From JAQVUB01 sp033809415 (GTDB taxonomy: Bacteria; Verrucomicrobiota; Lentisphaeria; Oligosphaerales; Oligosphaeraceae), in the NCBI GenBank assembly GCA_033809415.1, contig JAPXLT010000052.1, positions 1-20,548 on the forward strand: a stretch of DNA of 20,548 nucleotides, in the 5' to 3' direction. The position numbers were made by a program, and so were the translations under genes. The notes beneath the pieces are model-generated. The model had not been told where the DNA came from, did no database searches, and saw only the letters and a list, made by a program, of their open reading frames with translations. This document shows, in pieces, positions 1-7,727 of the stretch (its first letter is position 1; every line of letters starts with the position of its first letter).

Positions 1-10
1 ACCGCCCCCC

Positions 11-108
11 GCACCCCGCACCCCGCACCCCGCACCCCGCACCCCGCACCCCGCACCCTGCACCCCGCACCCCGCACCCCGCACCCCGCACCCCGCACCC
101 TGCACCCC
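11..108. repeat. Tandem heptamer repeat GCACCCC, about 14 units
   Basis: Fourteen head-to-tail copies of GCACCCC run through this stretch; two units carry a T in the last position (GCACCCT). The array ends just downstream of the stop codon of the Fe-S protein gene at 125. Short related runs (CCCTGTACCCTGCACCCTG-like) occur near 5608-5627 and 16055-16079, so this is an amplified member of a wider simple-repeat family. No protein or hairpin is evident. The copy number may vary between strains by replication slippage. Confidence 0.9.
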
Positions 109-124
109 TGCCCCCCGCACCCTT

Positions 125-1165
125 TCAGAGCAGGCTTGCCGTCAGTTCTTCGAGTGTGACGACCTTCAATTTCGTATGCGTTGTCAGTTGCTTCCGCGTA
201 TAGGGGGATGCCGTCACCAGCAAGTCTTTCTCGATGTGATCGGCACGCGCCTCGATATAGCCTGCAAGCCGTTCGACCAGAGCCGGACGCAGCTGCGGCA
301 ACACCAAAGCTCCCTCTCCACACGTATAGGATTCCTCATTGTTCGTGCCAAACTGCAAGCGTTTTGCACCCAGGTGAGAAAGCAACGCAGCAGGGAATTT
401 GTAATCGGTATGGTAGTTTTTCAGGAAGTCGCTCTCGAGATAATACAGCGCACCGGCTTTTTTCTTGCAGGTGAGTTTCAGGGACAGCAGGTATTCACTC
501 GTGTGCATGACTTTTCCTTTGAGCTTAATGCCCATTTCCGGAAAATCATGCACGAGGGCATCGTATGCGGCGGGATTCGAGACAACGACCGTCTTGACTC
601 CGGCAGCATTGATTGCCGCTGCAAATTCACCGGCGGCCTTTTTCGCCTCCTTGGTGTAGCCCAGCACCTTCAGCACCTTGCCAAGGCAGCCATTTTCCGC
701 AATGCGATAGCTCACGCCGGCCTTTTTCATGATCTTGCCAAAAGCCGCGGCAATCTCTGGAACTGCGGCTGTACAAGAGTCGATGAAATACAAAACATCC
801 CCTTTGCCAGAGATGGTCGGCGCAGCGGGCCTGGCCAGATATTCTTCGGCAATCTGCCGCACATCCGCCGGCGCCAGCCCGGCTGTCACCGCGTCTTCAC
901 GCGCCGCCAGAACCAGCCCGTTTTCATCATAATGGTTGACGCAATGATAGCGGCATGCGGCTGACAGCTCCGAACTGTAGAGCGTATCGAGCAGGTCCTC
1001 ATTCGCCAGTTCTGCCGGGTCGCGCAAAACCCGATCCAGCAGAATTGCCCGCACACGGGGTGTATCTGCTTCCCGAAATGTCACATTTCCAATGGGAGAG
1101 AGATGCCGGCACATGAAACAGAACCGGCAGGCCTTGATCGTTTCCGTATATTTTTCGATATTCAT
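125..1165 (-). CDS. CCG-type (Fe-S)-binding protein, partner of the FAD-linked oxidase
   Basis: This 346-aa protein looks like the Fe-S electron-transfer subunit that accompanies GlcD/lactate-dehydrogenase-type flavoproteins (GlcF/HdrD-like family). The N-terminus has a cysteine cluster, C13, C16 and C19 (CRFCFMC), and a second pair, C71 and C75, which could hold [4Fe-4S] iron. The C-terminal two thirds follow the outline of two CCG domains, but the hallmark residues are degenerate: GCLGK stands where CCG is expected, and NPAAY and ASPYT stand where Cys-containing loops are usual. A YTCGEG segment is kept near residue 282. It begins 12 bases after the oxidase gene ends, so the two are almost surely cotranscribed and form one enzyme. 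The electron acceptor (quinone or another carrier) cannot be read from the sequence. No transmembrane segment is seen. Confidence 0.75.
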   Translation of the reverse strand: MNIEKYTETIKACRFCFMCRHLSPIGNVTFREADTPRVRAILLDRVLRDPAELANEDLLDTLYSSELSAACRYHCVNHYDENGLVLAAREDAVTAGLAPADVRQIAEEYLARPAAPTISGKGDVLYFIDSCTAAVPEIAAAFGKIMKKAGVSYRIAENGCLGKVLKVLGYTKEAKKAAGEFAAAINAAGVKTVVVSNPAAYDALVHDFPEMGIKLKGKVMHTSEYLLSLKLTCKKKAGALYYLESDFLKNYHTDYKFPAALLSHLGAKRLQFGTNNEESYTCGEGALVLPQLRPALVERLAGYIEARADHIEKDLLVTASPYTRKQLTTHTKLKVVTLEELTASLL

Positions 1166-1177
1166 TAGCAGCCTCCT

Positions 1178-2617
1178 TTAAAAACCCATCTTGCCGGGAT
1201 TCATGATATGATTCGGATCGAGCGACTTCTTGATCCCTTCGAGCACCTTGAAGCCGTCGCCATAGAGTTCCTTCATCAGGCGTCCAAGTTTCAGGCCGAC
1301 GCCGTGATGTTCATTGATGACGCCGCCATTGGCAATAGCTGCGCGTATGGCCAAGTCCCAGACCCGGTTGTACAGTGCAACCGCCTCCTCCGTATCCGCC
1401 GGAACATGTTCCTTTTCAAAGATAAAGCGGGCATACAGCATGCAGCCCCACTCATACCAGTGTGAAAAATGTCCAATGAAACGCGCCTGCGGGAAGTTCG
1501 TCTTGACGACCGTCTTCATCGCCTGGTAGACTTTCCCGATATGCGCAAAATCGGCAACCGTGTCCAGTGTGCCATAGGCCTGCGGCAGATGGAAGGCATA
1601 GCCCGGATAGAAAAACTTGTACTTGTTCTCCCACCAAAGTTCACCGCCCGCGCTGCCCAAGTCTTCGGCCTTGTAACGTGACATGATCTTCAGCGCACAC
1701 TCCATCTCGAAATCGACGATCTTTTCCGGTCCGTCAAAGCCAAAGACCAGGTAGGCACCTTTGCGGTCGAGTCCCAGCACCCGCTTGACATGGTGAATGG
1801 TTTCCTCTTCATCGTACAGGCGCACTGCGGTTGGGCGCAGGCGGCTCCGCATCAAATCCGCGCCTGCGTTCAGCCCCGCATCCAGATTCTCAAAAACGAA
1901 GGCTCGGAACTTACGCGCTTCGGGTTGCGGATGAATTTTCATGGTCACCTTGGTGATCACGCCCAGGGTTCCTTCGCTGCCCAGGAAGAGCATGGTCAAA
2001 TCCGGGCCGGAAGCATGGCGTGGCACCGGCAATGTCTGTATGATGTCACCGGTCGGCGTGACGACCTCGAGCGACATGACCATATCTTCAATTTTCCCCC
2101 ACTTAGTGGAAAGCACTCCGGTGCCCCGATGCGCCAGAAATCCCCCGATCGTCGCGCAGGCAATCGAGGCTGGCAGATGCATTGTCGAATAGCCCGCCTT
2201 GTTGACCTCCCACTCGAGATGGCAGGCAATGATCCCGGCTTCGCAGGTAACACTCAAGGACTGCTCATCAATCTTGAGCACCTTGTTCATCCGTTTGGTA
2301 TCTAGGATGATACCGCCATAGACCGGCAGTGCGCCCCCCTGCGATCCCGAGCCGCCGCCCCAAGTGGTGACCGGAATCTTGTACTGATTGGCAATTTTCA
2401 GCACCTTGGACACTTCCTCAGCACTGCCCGGATGCACGATAAAGTCCGCTTTGGCCATCTTCTTTCCGCGGTCATGCCAGAATTCCGGCACCCAGTAGTA
2501 GTCAATCGCATGACCCATTCTGTCTGAATCACCGGAATTGACAAACTCCGCGCCTACGGCATCGACAAGCTCATGGCGAACCATTTCAAACATGTAAGTT
2601 TTTCGTTCAGTCGACAT
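1178..2617 (-). CDS. FAD-linked oxidase, GlcD / alkyl-DHAP synthase-like
   Basis: This 479-aa flavoprotein belongs to the FAD_binding_4 (PCMH) plus FAD-oxidase_C family, which oxidises 2-hydroxy acids such as glycolate, lactate or sugar acids. The FAD-binding part is seen as GGGSGSQGGALP at residues 87-98, a TIGGFLAHRGTG loop around 158-169 and GSEGTLGVITKV around 214-225. The C-terminal domain carries the conserved NEHHGVG metal/substrate motif near 435-441 and ends with the typical LDPNHIMNPGK. The length is normal for the family. The start is backed by AGGAG about 8 bases upstream. It is the last but one gene of the minus-strand run, directly before the Fe-S protein, and may oxidise a product of the sugar-acid genes upstream. 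The exact substrate is unknown. Confidence 0.85.
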   Translation of the reverse strand: MSTERKTYMFEMVRHELVDAVGAEFVNSGDSDRMGHAIDYYWVPEFWHDRGKKMAKADFIVHPGSAEEVSKVLKIANQYKIPVTTWGGGSGSQGGALPVYGGIILDTKRMNKVLKIDEQSLSVTCEAGIIACHLEWEVNKAGYSTMHLPASIACATIGGFLAHRGTGVLSTKWGKIEDMVMSLEVVTPTGDIIQTLPVPRHASGPDLTMLFLGSEGTLGVITKVTMKIHPQPEARKFRAFVFENLDAGLNAGADLMRSRLRPTAVRLYDEEETIHHVKRVLGLDRKGAYLVFGFDGPEKIVDFEMECALKIMSRYKAEDLGSAGGELWWENKYKFFYPGYAFHLPQAYGTLDTVADFAHIGKVYQAMKTVVKTNFPQARFIGHFSHWYEWGCMLYARFIFEKEHVPADTEEAVALYNRVWDLAIRAAIANGGVINEHHGVGLKLGRLMKELYGDGFKVLEGIKKSLDPNHIMNPGKMGF

Positions 2618-2635
2618 TTTCTTCTCCTAATTTTA

Positions 2636-2775
2636 TGGACAAGGGACAGGGACAAAAATGGACAAAATGGACGGGATGGACAAAAATGGACGCGAATACA
2701 AGGGACAAGGACAAGCGATCCGACCGATCCATCGGAGAAACCGATAGACCAGATCACAAATTCGCGTGCCATTTC
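2636..2775. repeat. ATGGAC/GGGACA simple-repeat tract in the 2618-3098 gap
   Basis: The 481-base gap between the oxidase and the FGGY kinase gene holds no gene. Its first part is a purine-rich run of irregular ATGGACAAA and GGGACAAGGAC units, followed by CGATCCGACCGATCC. The same two modules occur inside the hairpin element at 20030-20190, so this looks like a worn relative lacking the hairpins. A GC-rich hairpin (CCGGC-TTCAT-GCCGG, about 2946-2960) lies further on between the two repeats listed next. Confidence 0.6.
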
Positions 2776-2845
2776 ATCCGTCAGAGCAGCAACCCCTAAA
2801 ATTTTCGTACTACTATCACCCAGAATCTTGTTTTTTGTGAAAGAT
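2776..2845 (-). repeat. Gene-end repeat fused to a lone element terminus
   Basis: The first part (CATCCGTCAGAGCAGCAACC, then CTAAAATTTTCGT) matches the distal half of the gene-end repeat. It runs directly into ACTACTATCACCC and TTTTTTGTGAAAGATTTT, which match the left terminal inverted repeat of the hairpin element at 19986-20026. No right terminus is found nearby, so this is a solo end or a deletion relic. The same junction is present at 19955-20026. Confidence 0.6.
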
Positions 2846-2995
2846 TTTCAAAAAACCGATGCGCAAGTTACTGGCTTTGAGGGTCTTTCTCATTTTTGAG
2901 ATTTTTTTTGAACTTTTTGATTTTTCAGTGATGAGAGAGGGAAACCGGCTTCATGCCGGCGAGCCGCCGGTGCTCCATATCGCCTCCGACTGAAA

Positions 2996-3107
2996 AAGTA
3001 AAGCCGACCTTGACACACAAGAATTTTGGCAAAGCAGGCTCATCCGTCAGAGCAGCAACCCCTATAAAAATTTTCGTGTCCTTTTGTGTGGTTCGTGGTT
3101 AAAAAAC
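2996..3107 (-). repeat. Full-length gene-end repeat (about 110 bp)
   Basis: Compared with 6703-6811 this stretch shares, in order, a GTAAAGCCG block, an ACACAAGAATTT block, AAAGCAG, CATCCGTC, a CCTATAAAA block and TTTTCGTG ending in GGTTAAAAAA. In the reading sense of the minus-strand kinase gene it starts at the stop codon: the TAA at 3101-3099 is part of the repeat. Confidence 0.75.
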
Positions 3108-4607
3108 CTGGTAGATTGGCGCCAAAGCAGCCTGGATTGCCTTGTAGCGTTGAAAAAGTGCTTGATACTCGGTGGCATTGGCGGCAATCGGTGTAAACGT
3201 CCGCTCGATTCGCAGGCGTTTCCGGACGGCCTCCGCGCTGTTCTCGAACATTCCGATACCGGTGCCGGCGAGCAGCGCGCTGCCATAGGAGGCATCGCCG
3301 GGCATGGGCACCTGCACCGGCACGTCAAAGACGTCGGCGATGATCTGGCTCCAGAGCCGGCTGCGTGCGCCGCCGCCAATCAGGAAAATCCGTTTTACCG
3401 GCAGTCCGAGTTCCTCGATGCTGCCATAGCAGTCCCGCAACGAAAACGCCACTCCCTCGAGCAGGGCCCGCATAAAATCGCCTTTTGGGGAAGCGATGGA
3501 GATTCCGGTGAAGCTGGCGCGCAGTTTTGCGTCCCAGTATGGCGACCGTTCTCCCTGCAAGTATGGATGAAACATGACGCCTCGTGCGCCGACCGGTGAC
3601 TTCTCCGCCGCACGATCCATGATCTCGAAGGCCTTTCCCCCCATCTGTTCGGCTTCCTGTTTCTCACGGTCGCAGAACATATCCCGGAACCATCTCTGGC
3701 AAAGTGCGGCAGCGTTGGTAGCCGCAACGGTGTACCACATTCCCGGAATGATGTGCGAATAAGTCAGCGTGGTTGGCGATGGATGTGGCTCTGCGGTCAT
3801 GACATTGACATTGCCGGCAGTGGCCAGCTTGATGATGCAGTCTCCCGGCTCGATTGCGCCGGCTCCGTAATCCTCGACCGCGGAGTCACTGCTGCCGCAG
3901 ATCACCGGAGTTCCGGCGCGAAGCCCGGTGAAGGACGCCGCCTCGGGTGTGATTTCGCCAGCTCGGTCTGTCGGATTCAGCAAGGGCGGCAATGTCGAGA
4001 AATCCAGCCCGGTCAACGCAACAAGCTCACGCGACCATTCGCTTTTTTTCATATCATAAAACAGCGTTCCCTGCGCTTCGATATAATCCGTCGCCGCAAC
4101 ACCAGTCAGCAGAAAGCGCACATAATCCTTGACAAAAAGCACGTGTTTGGTCGCTGCAATCACTTCGGGTTCGTGATTTTTCAACCAGAGCAGCTGCGGC
4201 AATGTCCAAGTCGGCGCCGGCTTTTGGAAGGCGGTTTGAAAAATCAATTCGCCGTAGTTTTTCTCGAGGAATTCGCATTCGAGGACACTTCTCTGATCGG
4301 TCCACATGATCGTTTTTCGCAGCGGTTTCCAATCGCCGTCCAGCAACACTGCATTATGAGTCGAGCCATCCAGGGCAATGGCCTGCACTAAAGCCAGATC
4401 AAGCCCCTGCCCCGACAGCTTCTGCAACGCCGTCTTAAGCGCCGCATACCAGTCCGCCGGATTTTGCTCCGACCAGCCTGGATGCGCATATTCGGTCACG
4501 TATTCGACGCTGGCTTCGCCAAGCAAGGCACCATCGCCGGCGACGGCAGAGACTTTGCATCCTCCAGTGCCAAAATCAATTCCCAACAGAAATCCGGAAT
4601 TCATCAT
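3099..4607 (-). CDS. FGGY-family carbohydrate kinase, xylulokinase-like
   Basis: This 502-aa protein is an ATP-dependent sugar kinase of the FGGY family, closest in outline to xylulokinase. The N-terminal phosphate-binding strand is at residues 7-22 (LLGIDFGTGGCK), a substrate loop with ALDGSTHNAVLLD at 78-90, MWTDQRS at 101-107, the expected catalytic aspartate at D241 (CGSSDSAVEDYGAG) and the C-terminal adenosine site IGGGARSRLW near 414. The length is normal. The start (ATGATG) lies directly after a gene-end repeat and has only a weak A-rich ribosome site. It sits between iolB and the oxidase in one minus-strand run. The substrate may be a ketopentose or a related ketose; neither xylose isomerase nor another pentose gene is present, so the xylulose label is only a family guess. 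Confidence 0.8.
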   Translation of the reverse strand: MMNSGFLLGIDFGTGGCKVSAVAGDGALLGEASVEYVTEYAHPGWSEQNPADWYAALKTALQKLSGQGLDLALVQAIALDGSTHNAVLLDGDWKPLRKTIMWTDQRSVLECEFLEKNYGELIFQTAFQKPAPTWTLPQLLWLKNHEPEVIAATKHVLFVKDYVRFLLTGVAATDYIEAQGTLFYDMKKSEWSRELVALTGLDFSTLPPLLNPTDRAGEITPEAASFTGLRAGTPVICGSSDSAVEDYGAGAIEPGDCIIKLATAGNVNVMTAEPHPSPTTLTYSHIIPGMWYTVAATNAAALCQRWFRDMFCDREKQEAEQMGGKAFEIMDRAAEKSPVGARGVMFHPYLQGERSPYWDAKLRASFTGISIASPKGDFMRALLEGVAFSLRDCYGSIEELGLPVKRIFLIGGGARSRLWSQIIADVFDVPVQVPMPGDASYGSALLAGTGIGMFENSAEAVRKRLRIERTFTPIAANATEYQALFQRYKAIQAALAPIYQVF

Positions 4608-4636
4608 GCTTTTTCGTGCTTTTCGTGGTTAAAAAA
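4608..4636 (-). repeat. Short gene-end repeat between iolB and the FGGY kinase
   Basis: The whole 29-base spacer is a copy of the CGTGCTTTTCGTGGTTAAAAA form of the gene-end repeat. It starts directly after the iolB stop codon and ends at the kinase start codon, so it also supplies the kinase leader. Confidence 0.7.
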
Positions 4637-5443
4637 TCAGTTTTTTTGCACGACCCAGCGATGTTCGGGGTCCATGCTGGAAATCAGGCCGCGGTTGACC
4701 TTGCCGCACATTGTCCACAGGTAGTACATGCTGTAGCCGGGTGCTCCGCACAGCGGGTGATACCCCTCTGCAATCGCGACCGTATCGTTGTTCTTGACCG
4801 TATAGGTCACATCAATGCGCCCGTCCGGCGTGTAGACCTTCTGGATGCCGAAGCCCTGTGGCGGGTCAAAGCGGTAAAAATACGTCTCCTCCATATCCAC
4901 TTCCCGTGGCAGGTCGTCAATATCATGCCGATGCGGCGGATAACCTGACCAGTTGCCCGAGGGAATCAACCCCTCCCCAATGTAAAAATGCTCCGAATCG
5001 AATTTTTCGTCGATCATAACCGTAGCCAGGCGCGTAAAATTGTCGCGACCGACCGTCATTGCACGGGTCATTTCAGGAGTGATGACGGTTGGGCGGGCTG
5101 TATCGCGGCTGGCGGGGGACTCATTGACCGCGATATCCAGCATGGTCAAGGCGGTGATTTCGTAGTTTGTCCGGCGTGGCAGATAGACCGTATGCGGTTT
5201 TCCGGAGAACACATTGCTGCGTTCACCGACTTCGGCAAAGGCAAAGCCATCGCCTTTGATGCTGCATTTTCCACCCAGCAGCACCAGTGCCACTTCAAAT
5301 TCACCGGTAGTGCCTTTCCAGCTGGTGCCTTCCGCCAACTGCAGAATCCCGAAATTCGTCAGTTGCATGTTATACTGCCCAATTTTCAACACCGGATTAT
5401 AGCCCTGTTCCGGCTGCAAATGAATCAATAAGTTTTCCTGCAT
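4637..5443 (-). CDS. iolB: 5-deoxy-glucuronate isomerase IolB
   Basis: IolB converts 5-deoxy-D-glucuronate to 5-dehydro-2-deoxy-D-gluconate in myo-inositol breakdown. The 268-aa protein has the bicupin layout and the family's metal site: SGNWSGYPPHRHD at residues 162-174 (H171, H173), the acidic METYFYRF-type strand (EETYFYRF, 185-192) and AEGYHPLCGAPGYSMYYLW at 225-243 (H229). Length agrees with the family. An AGGAG lies about 8 bases upstream of the ATG. It is the third gene after the DeoR regulator. The rest of the inositol route (IolG, IolE, IolD, IolJ) is not in the window, so either those genes lie elsewhere or the operon handles another 5-deoxyuronate. The family assignment itself is firm. 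Confidence 0.92.
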   Translation of the reverse strand: MQENLLIHLQPEQGYNPVLKIGQYNMQLTNFGILQLAEGTSWKGTTGEFEVALVLLGGKCSIKGDGFAFAEVGERSNVFSGKPHTVYLPRRTNYEITALTMLDIAVNESPASRDTARPTVITPEMTRAMTVGRDNFTRLATVMIDEKFDSEHFYIGEGLIPSGNWSGYPPHRHDIDDLPREVDMEETYFYRFDPPQGFGIQKVYTPDGRIDVTYTVKNNDTVAIAEGYHPLCGAPGYSMYYLWTMCGKVNRGLISSMDPEHRWVVQKN

Positions 5444-5454
5444 GATTGCTCTCC

Positions 5455-5605
5455 TTCTGTTTTGTGAAAGATTTTGGATAGGAATTATGTCACGCCCTTA
5501 CAGGGCTTTGTTGATGTGGTGATTCTTAACCCAGGGCGTTGCCCTGGGCTGGTATGTCATGCCCCTTCAGGGCTGATTCCAACATCGCCGATCCGACCGA
5601 TCTGC
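5455..5605 (-). repeat. Three-hairpin element, diverged copy
   Basis: The 301-base gap 5444-5744 has no gene. This part has the same order of parts as 20160-20370 read in reverse: a TTTTGTGAAAGATTTT terminus, then three hairpins (GCCCTTACAGGGC, CCCAGGGCGTTGCCCTGGG, GCCCCTTCAGGGC), then CCGATCCGACCGATC. Stem sequences differ from the other copies but pairing is kept. CCTGTACCCTGCACCCTG heptamer-like units follow at 5608-5627. Confidence 0.7.
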
Positions 5606-5670
5606 ATCCTGTACCCTGCACCCTGAACATCACAACCGGGACGGTTGCGCTACTTTTTAAACCGCATGCA

Positions 5671-5741
5671 ATCCCATCCGTCAAAGCAACAACTCTATAA
5701 AAAATTTTCGTGCCTTTTCGTGTCTTTTCGTTGTTAAAAAC
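5671..5741 (-). repeat. Gene-end repeat after the PfkB kinase gene
   Basis: CATCCGTCAAAGCAACAAC, CTATAAAAAATTTTCGTG and two TCTTTTCGT-type units end in GTTAAAAA three bases before the PfkB stop codon at 5745. In the gene's reading sense it lies immediately downstream of the stop, as with the other copies. The A-tracts recur every 10 bp. Confidence 0.75.
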
Positions 5742-5744
5742 CGT

Positions 5745-6647
5745 TCAATGTTGGCGGAGGAATTCATCGACTTCCATGCGGTTTGGGATACCTGCTCGAC
5801 CGCCGAGTTTGCGACATTTCAGAGCCGCCACTGCTGCTGCGAAGCGCTGGCTTTCGGCGAGATCGCCGGTTTCCAGATAGCGTATGCCGAAAGCCGCGTG
5901 AAAGACATCCCCGCAGCCAGTCGTATCGACGACCTCCACCTTGAAAGCCGTGCAACGGATAAATTTCCCCTGGTCATACAGCATCGATCCGGCATCGCCC
6001 ATCGTGCAGCCAACCACCCGCGCACCTGTCGCGGCCAGCTTCGGCAGCGCCTTTTCGAGATCAGACTCGCCGCTGTACTGCCTGGCAAATCCCTCCGAGG
6101 CAATCAGAATATCAACATATTCGAGCAGTTCCGGCACCCCGTCACGGAGTGTTCCGGCATCGATATTCACCAGAATCCCGCGCTTACGCGCTGCTTTCGC
6201 CGCCGCCAGAGCCGCTTTGGGCTGGTGCCCGTCCAGATGCAGGATTTTCGCCTGATCCAGCAAGGACAGGTCCACCTCTTCCGGCATGAGTTCCGGCAGA
6301 TTTCCCCTTGTCCAAGCCACGCTGCGTTTGCCGCTGGGCTGATCAATCCAGCAGTAGGCAATCGGCGAAGCGCAGCCTGAACGCACCTGGATTGCCTCCG
6401 TGCAGACACCCTCCGCCTCGAATTCCCGTCGAATCGTCTGTCCGTCGGCATCATCCCCGATGGTGCCGATAAATGCCGCCGACATGCCTAGGCGCGCCGC
6501 CGCTACCGCCGCAGTCGCCGCTGGCCCCCCGCCCTGAATCTGATGTTCGAGCATCTGGAGCTTGGTGTCCAAGGGGATTTCCGGCAGCAGGCAGAGATGG
6601 TCATTGCTGCAAAATCCCAGCGCCACAAATTCACAACATTTTTTCAT
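5745..6647 (-). CDS. PfkB-family sugar kinase (YihV/IolC-like)
   Basis: A 300-aa ribokinase/PfkB-family kinase that phosphorylates a sugar or keto-sugar acid with ATP. The substrate-side glycine motif GGGPAATAAVAAARLG is at residues 39-54 and the anion-hole motif DTTGCGD at 241-247, with D247 the expected catalytic base; Cys replaces the usual Ala in GAGD. From memory, the first motif, the AFKVEVVDTTG..DVFH stretch, the TGDLAES stretch and GGRAGIP strongly resemble E. coli YihV (6-deoxy-6-sulfofructose kinase). In this operon, next to iolB, an IolC-like role (phosphorylating 5-dehydro-2-deoxygluconate) is just as plausible. It follows the regulator gene in the minus-strand run. Substrate is not settled. 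Confidence 0.85.
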   Translation of the reverse strand: MKKCCEFVALGFCSNDHLCLLPEIPLDTKLQMLEHQIQGGGPAATAAVAAARLGMSAAFIGTIGDDADGQTIRREFEAEGVCTEAIQVRSGCASPIAYCWIDQPSGKRSVAWTRGNLPELMPEEVDLSLLDQAKILHLDGHQPKAALAAAKAARKRGILVNIDAGTLRDGVPELLEYVDILIASEGFARQYSGESDLEKALPKLAATGARVVGCTMGDAGSMLYDQGKFIRCTAFKVEVVDTTGCGDVFHAAFGIRYLETGDLAESQRFAAAVAALKCRKLGGRAGIPNRMEVDEFLRQH

Positions 6648-6702
6648 CTGTAAGCCTAATACTCCTTACTTAACGCTTTGTAATCACATCGACGACGTAA
6701 CT

Positions 6703-6811
6703 ATGTAAAGCCGGTCTTGGCACACAAGAATTTCACCAAAGCAGTTTCATCCGTCAAAGCAGCAGCCCTATAAAATTTTCGTGTCTTTTCGTGTCTTTTC
6801 GTTGTTAAAAA
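6703..6811 (-). repeat. Full-length gene-end repeat after the DeoR-type gene
   Basis: It matches 2996-3107 almost block for block. The regulator's TAA stop (6807-6805) lies inside it. It fills most of the spacer between the regulator and the PfkB kinase, so in an operon transcript it would be an internal segment. Confidence 0.75.
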
Positions 6812-7551
6812 ATCTCTATTGGCACTTTTTTATCGGAAAGGATCGTGCCGGCATCCTGCTGCCGGCAAATTTCAAACAAGCCCGCCTTGCCAAACTTCGA
6901 GCTGTCAATCAGCAAAAAACGCTGCGTCGCCAGCGGTAGAATCCGGCGCAGAAACTCCGCATGCTCCTCATGAAAGGTCGTTGCCTTGCCATCCTGCAAG
7001 CCAACCGCTGAAAAAAAGATCTTGTCGATCTTCATCTGCTGCAGATTGTCAAGAGCGCTTTTGCCAAGAAACGAATTCAAATGCGCAGTGAAATTGCCGC
7101 CAATCGAGATCAAGACATAATGCGGCGGAAACAAATAAAACTCCTGTATGATCAACACCGAATTGGTAATGATCGTCAAATTGGACAAATCCGCCTTCTG
7201 CAAGGCACGGGCTAAATATAAGGATGTCGTCGAAGAATCAAGGAAAATGATGTTTCCATCCGAGATCATGCCCAACGCCAACTGCGCGATCTTTTCCTTC
7301 TTCTCCGAATTCCGGTTGATGCGAGCCAGAAAATGTGCCGTCGAACCCGCCGCCTCGGACACCGGCTCCTCGAGTTCCCGCAAAACCACCCCGCCACGCA
7401 CCCGCCGCAAAGACCCACGCTCGGCCAGCTCATCAATGTCCCGGTAAATCGTCGCAGGAGACACCTGAAAATGAGCAATCAAATCCTGCACGGAACAATG
7501 CTTCCGGTCGCGCAAGTAAGCCATCACCTGCAAAGATCGTAAACTCTTCAT
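6805..7551 (-). CDS. DeoR-family transcriptional regulator
   Basis: The protein has an N-terminal winged helix-turn-helix (from MKSLRSLQVMAYL; the HTH centres on QVSPATIYRDIDELAERG) and a C-terminal DeoR sensor domain with the phosphosugar-type loop NIIFLDSSTTS. Proteins of this kind usually repress a neighbouring sugar operon until a phosphorylated sugar binds. I prefer the ATG at 7551 (248 aa): it has GGGG about 6 bases upstream and starts with the usual family N-terminus. An in-frame ATG eight codons earlier (7575) lies in a simple-repeat tract. It is the first gene of the minus-strand operon with the PfkB kinase, iolB and the FGGY kinase, which suggests it controls them. Confidence 0.88.
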   Translation of the reverse strand: MKSLRSLQVMAYLRDRKHCSVQDLIAHFQVSPATIYRDIDELAERGSLRRVRGGVVLRELEEPVSEAAGSTAHFLARINRNSEKKEKIAQLALGMISDGNIIFLDSSTTSLYLARALQKADLSNLTIITNSVLIIQEFYLFPPHYVLISIGGNFTAHLNSFLGKSALDNLQQMKIDKIFFSAVGLQDGKATTFHEEHAEFLRRILPLATQRFLLIDSSKFGKAGLFEICRQQDAGTILSDKKVPIEIF

Positions 7552-7562
7552 CGATACCCCAC

Positions 7563-7616
7563 ATGGACTAAACACGGACTAAACACGGACGGGACACGGA
7601 CGGAACACGGACGGAG
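7563..7616. repeat. Degenerate 11-bp tandem repeat in the regulator leader
   Basis: Five units of the AAACACGGACT / GGACACGGACG type stand between the predicted promoter and the start of the DeoR-type gene. The same 11-mer fills 12905-13015 and 20090-20170. Confidence 0.7.
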
Positions 7617-7640
7617 GAAGGTCCCTCGCCCACGAAAAAA

Positions 7641-7668
7641 AACATAACACCAAAAAATGAAATGTCAA
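7641..7668 (-). promoter_or_regulatory. Sigma70-like promoter of the DeoR-type operon
   Basis: On the minus strand a perfect -35 TTGACA (7668-7663) is followed after 16 bases by TATGTT (7646-7641), 4 of 6 matches to the -10 consensus. Transcription would start near 7634, about 83 bases before the chosen start codon, with the 11-bp repeat in the leader. Confidence 0.5.
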
Positions 7669-7727
7669 GACAAAAATTGAGAAGTAAGCAAAAAATATGC
7701 GTAAATGTCAAAATTTCTCATATTTTC

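Noticed and set aside
5745..6647. Complete sulfoquinovose (sulfo-EMP) pathway
   Set aside because: Only the kinase resembles YihV; no sulfoquinovosidase, isomerase, aldolase or sulfonate exporter is present.
7563..7616. The 11-mer run as an operator of the DeoR-type regulator
   Set aside because: The same units occur in two hairpin elements with no link to this operon, so the repeat itself explains them.
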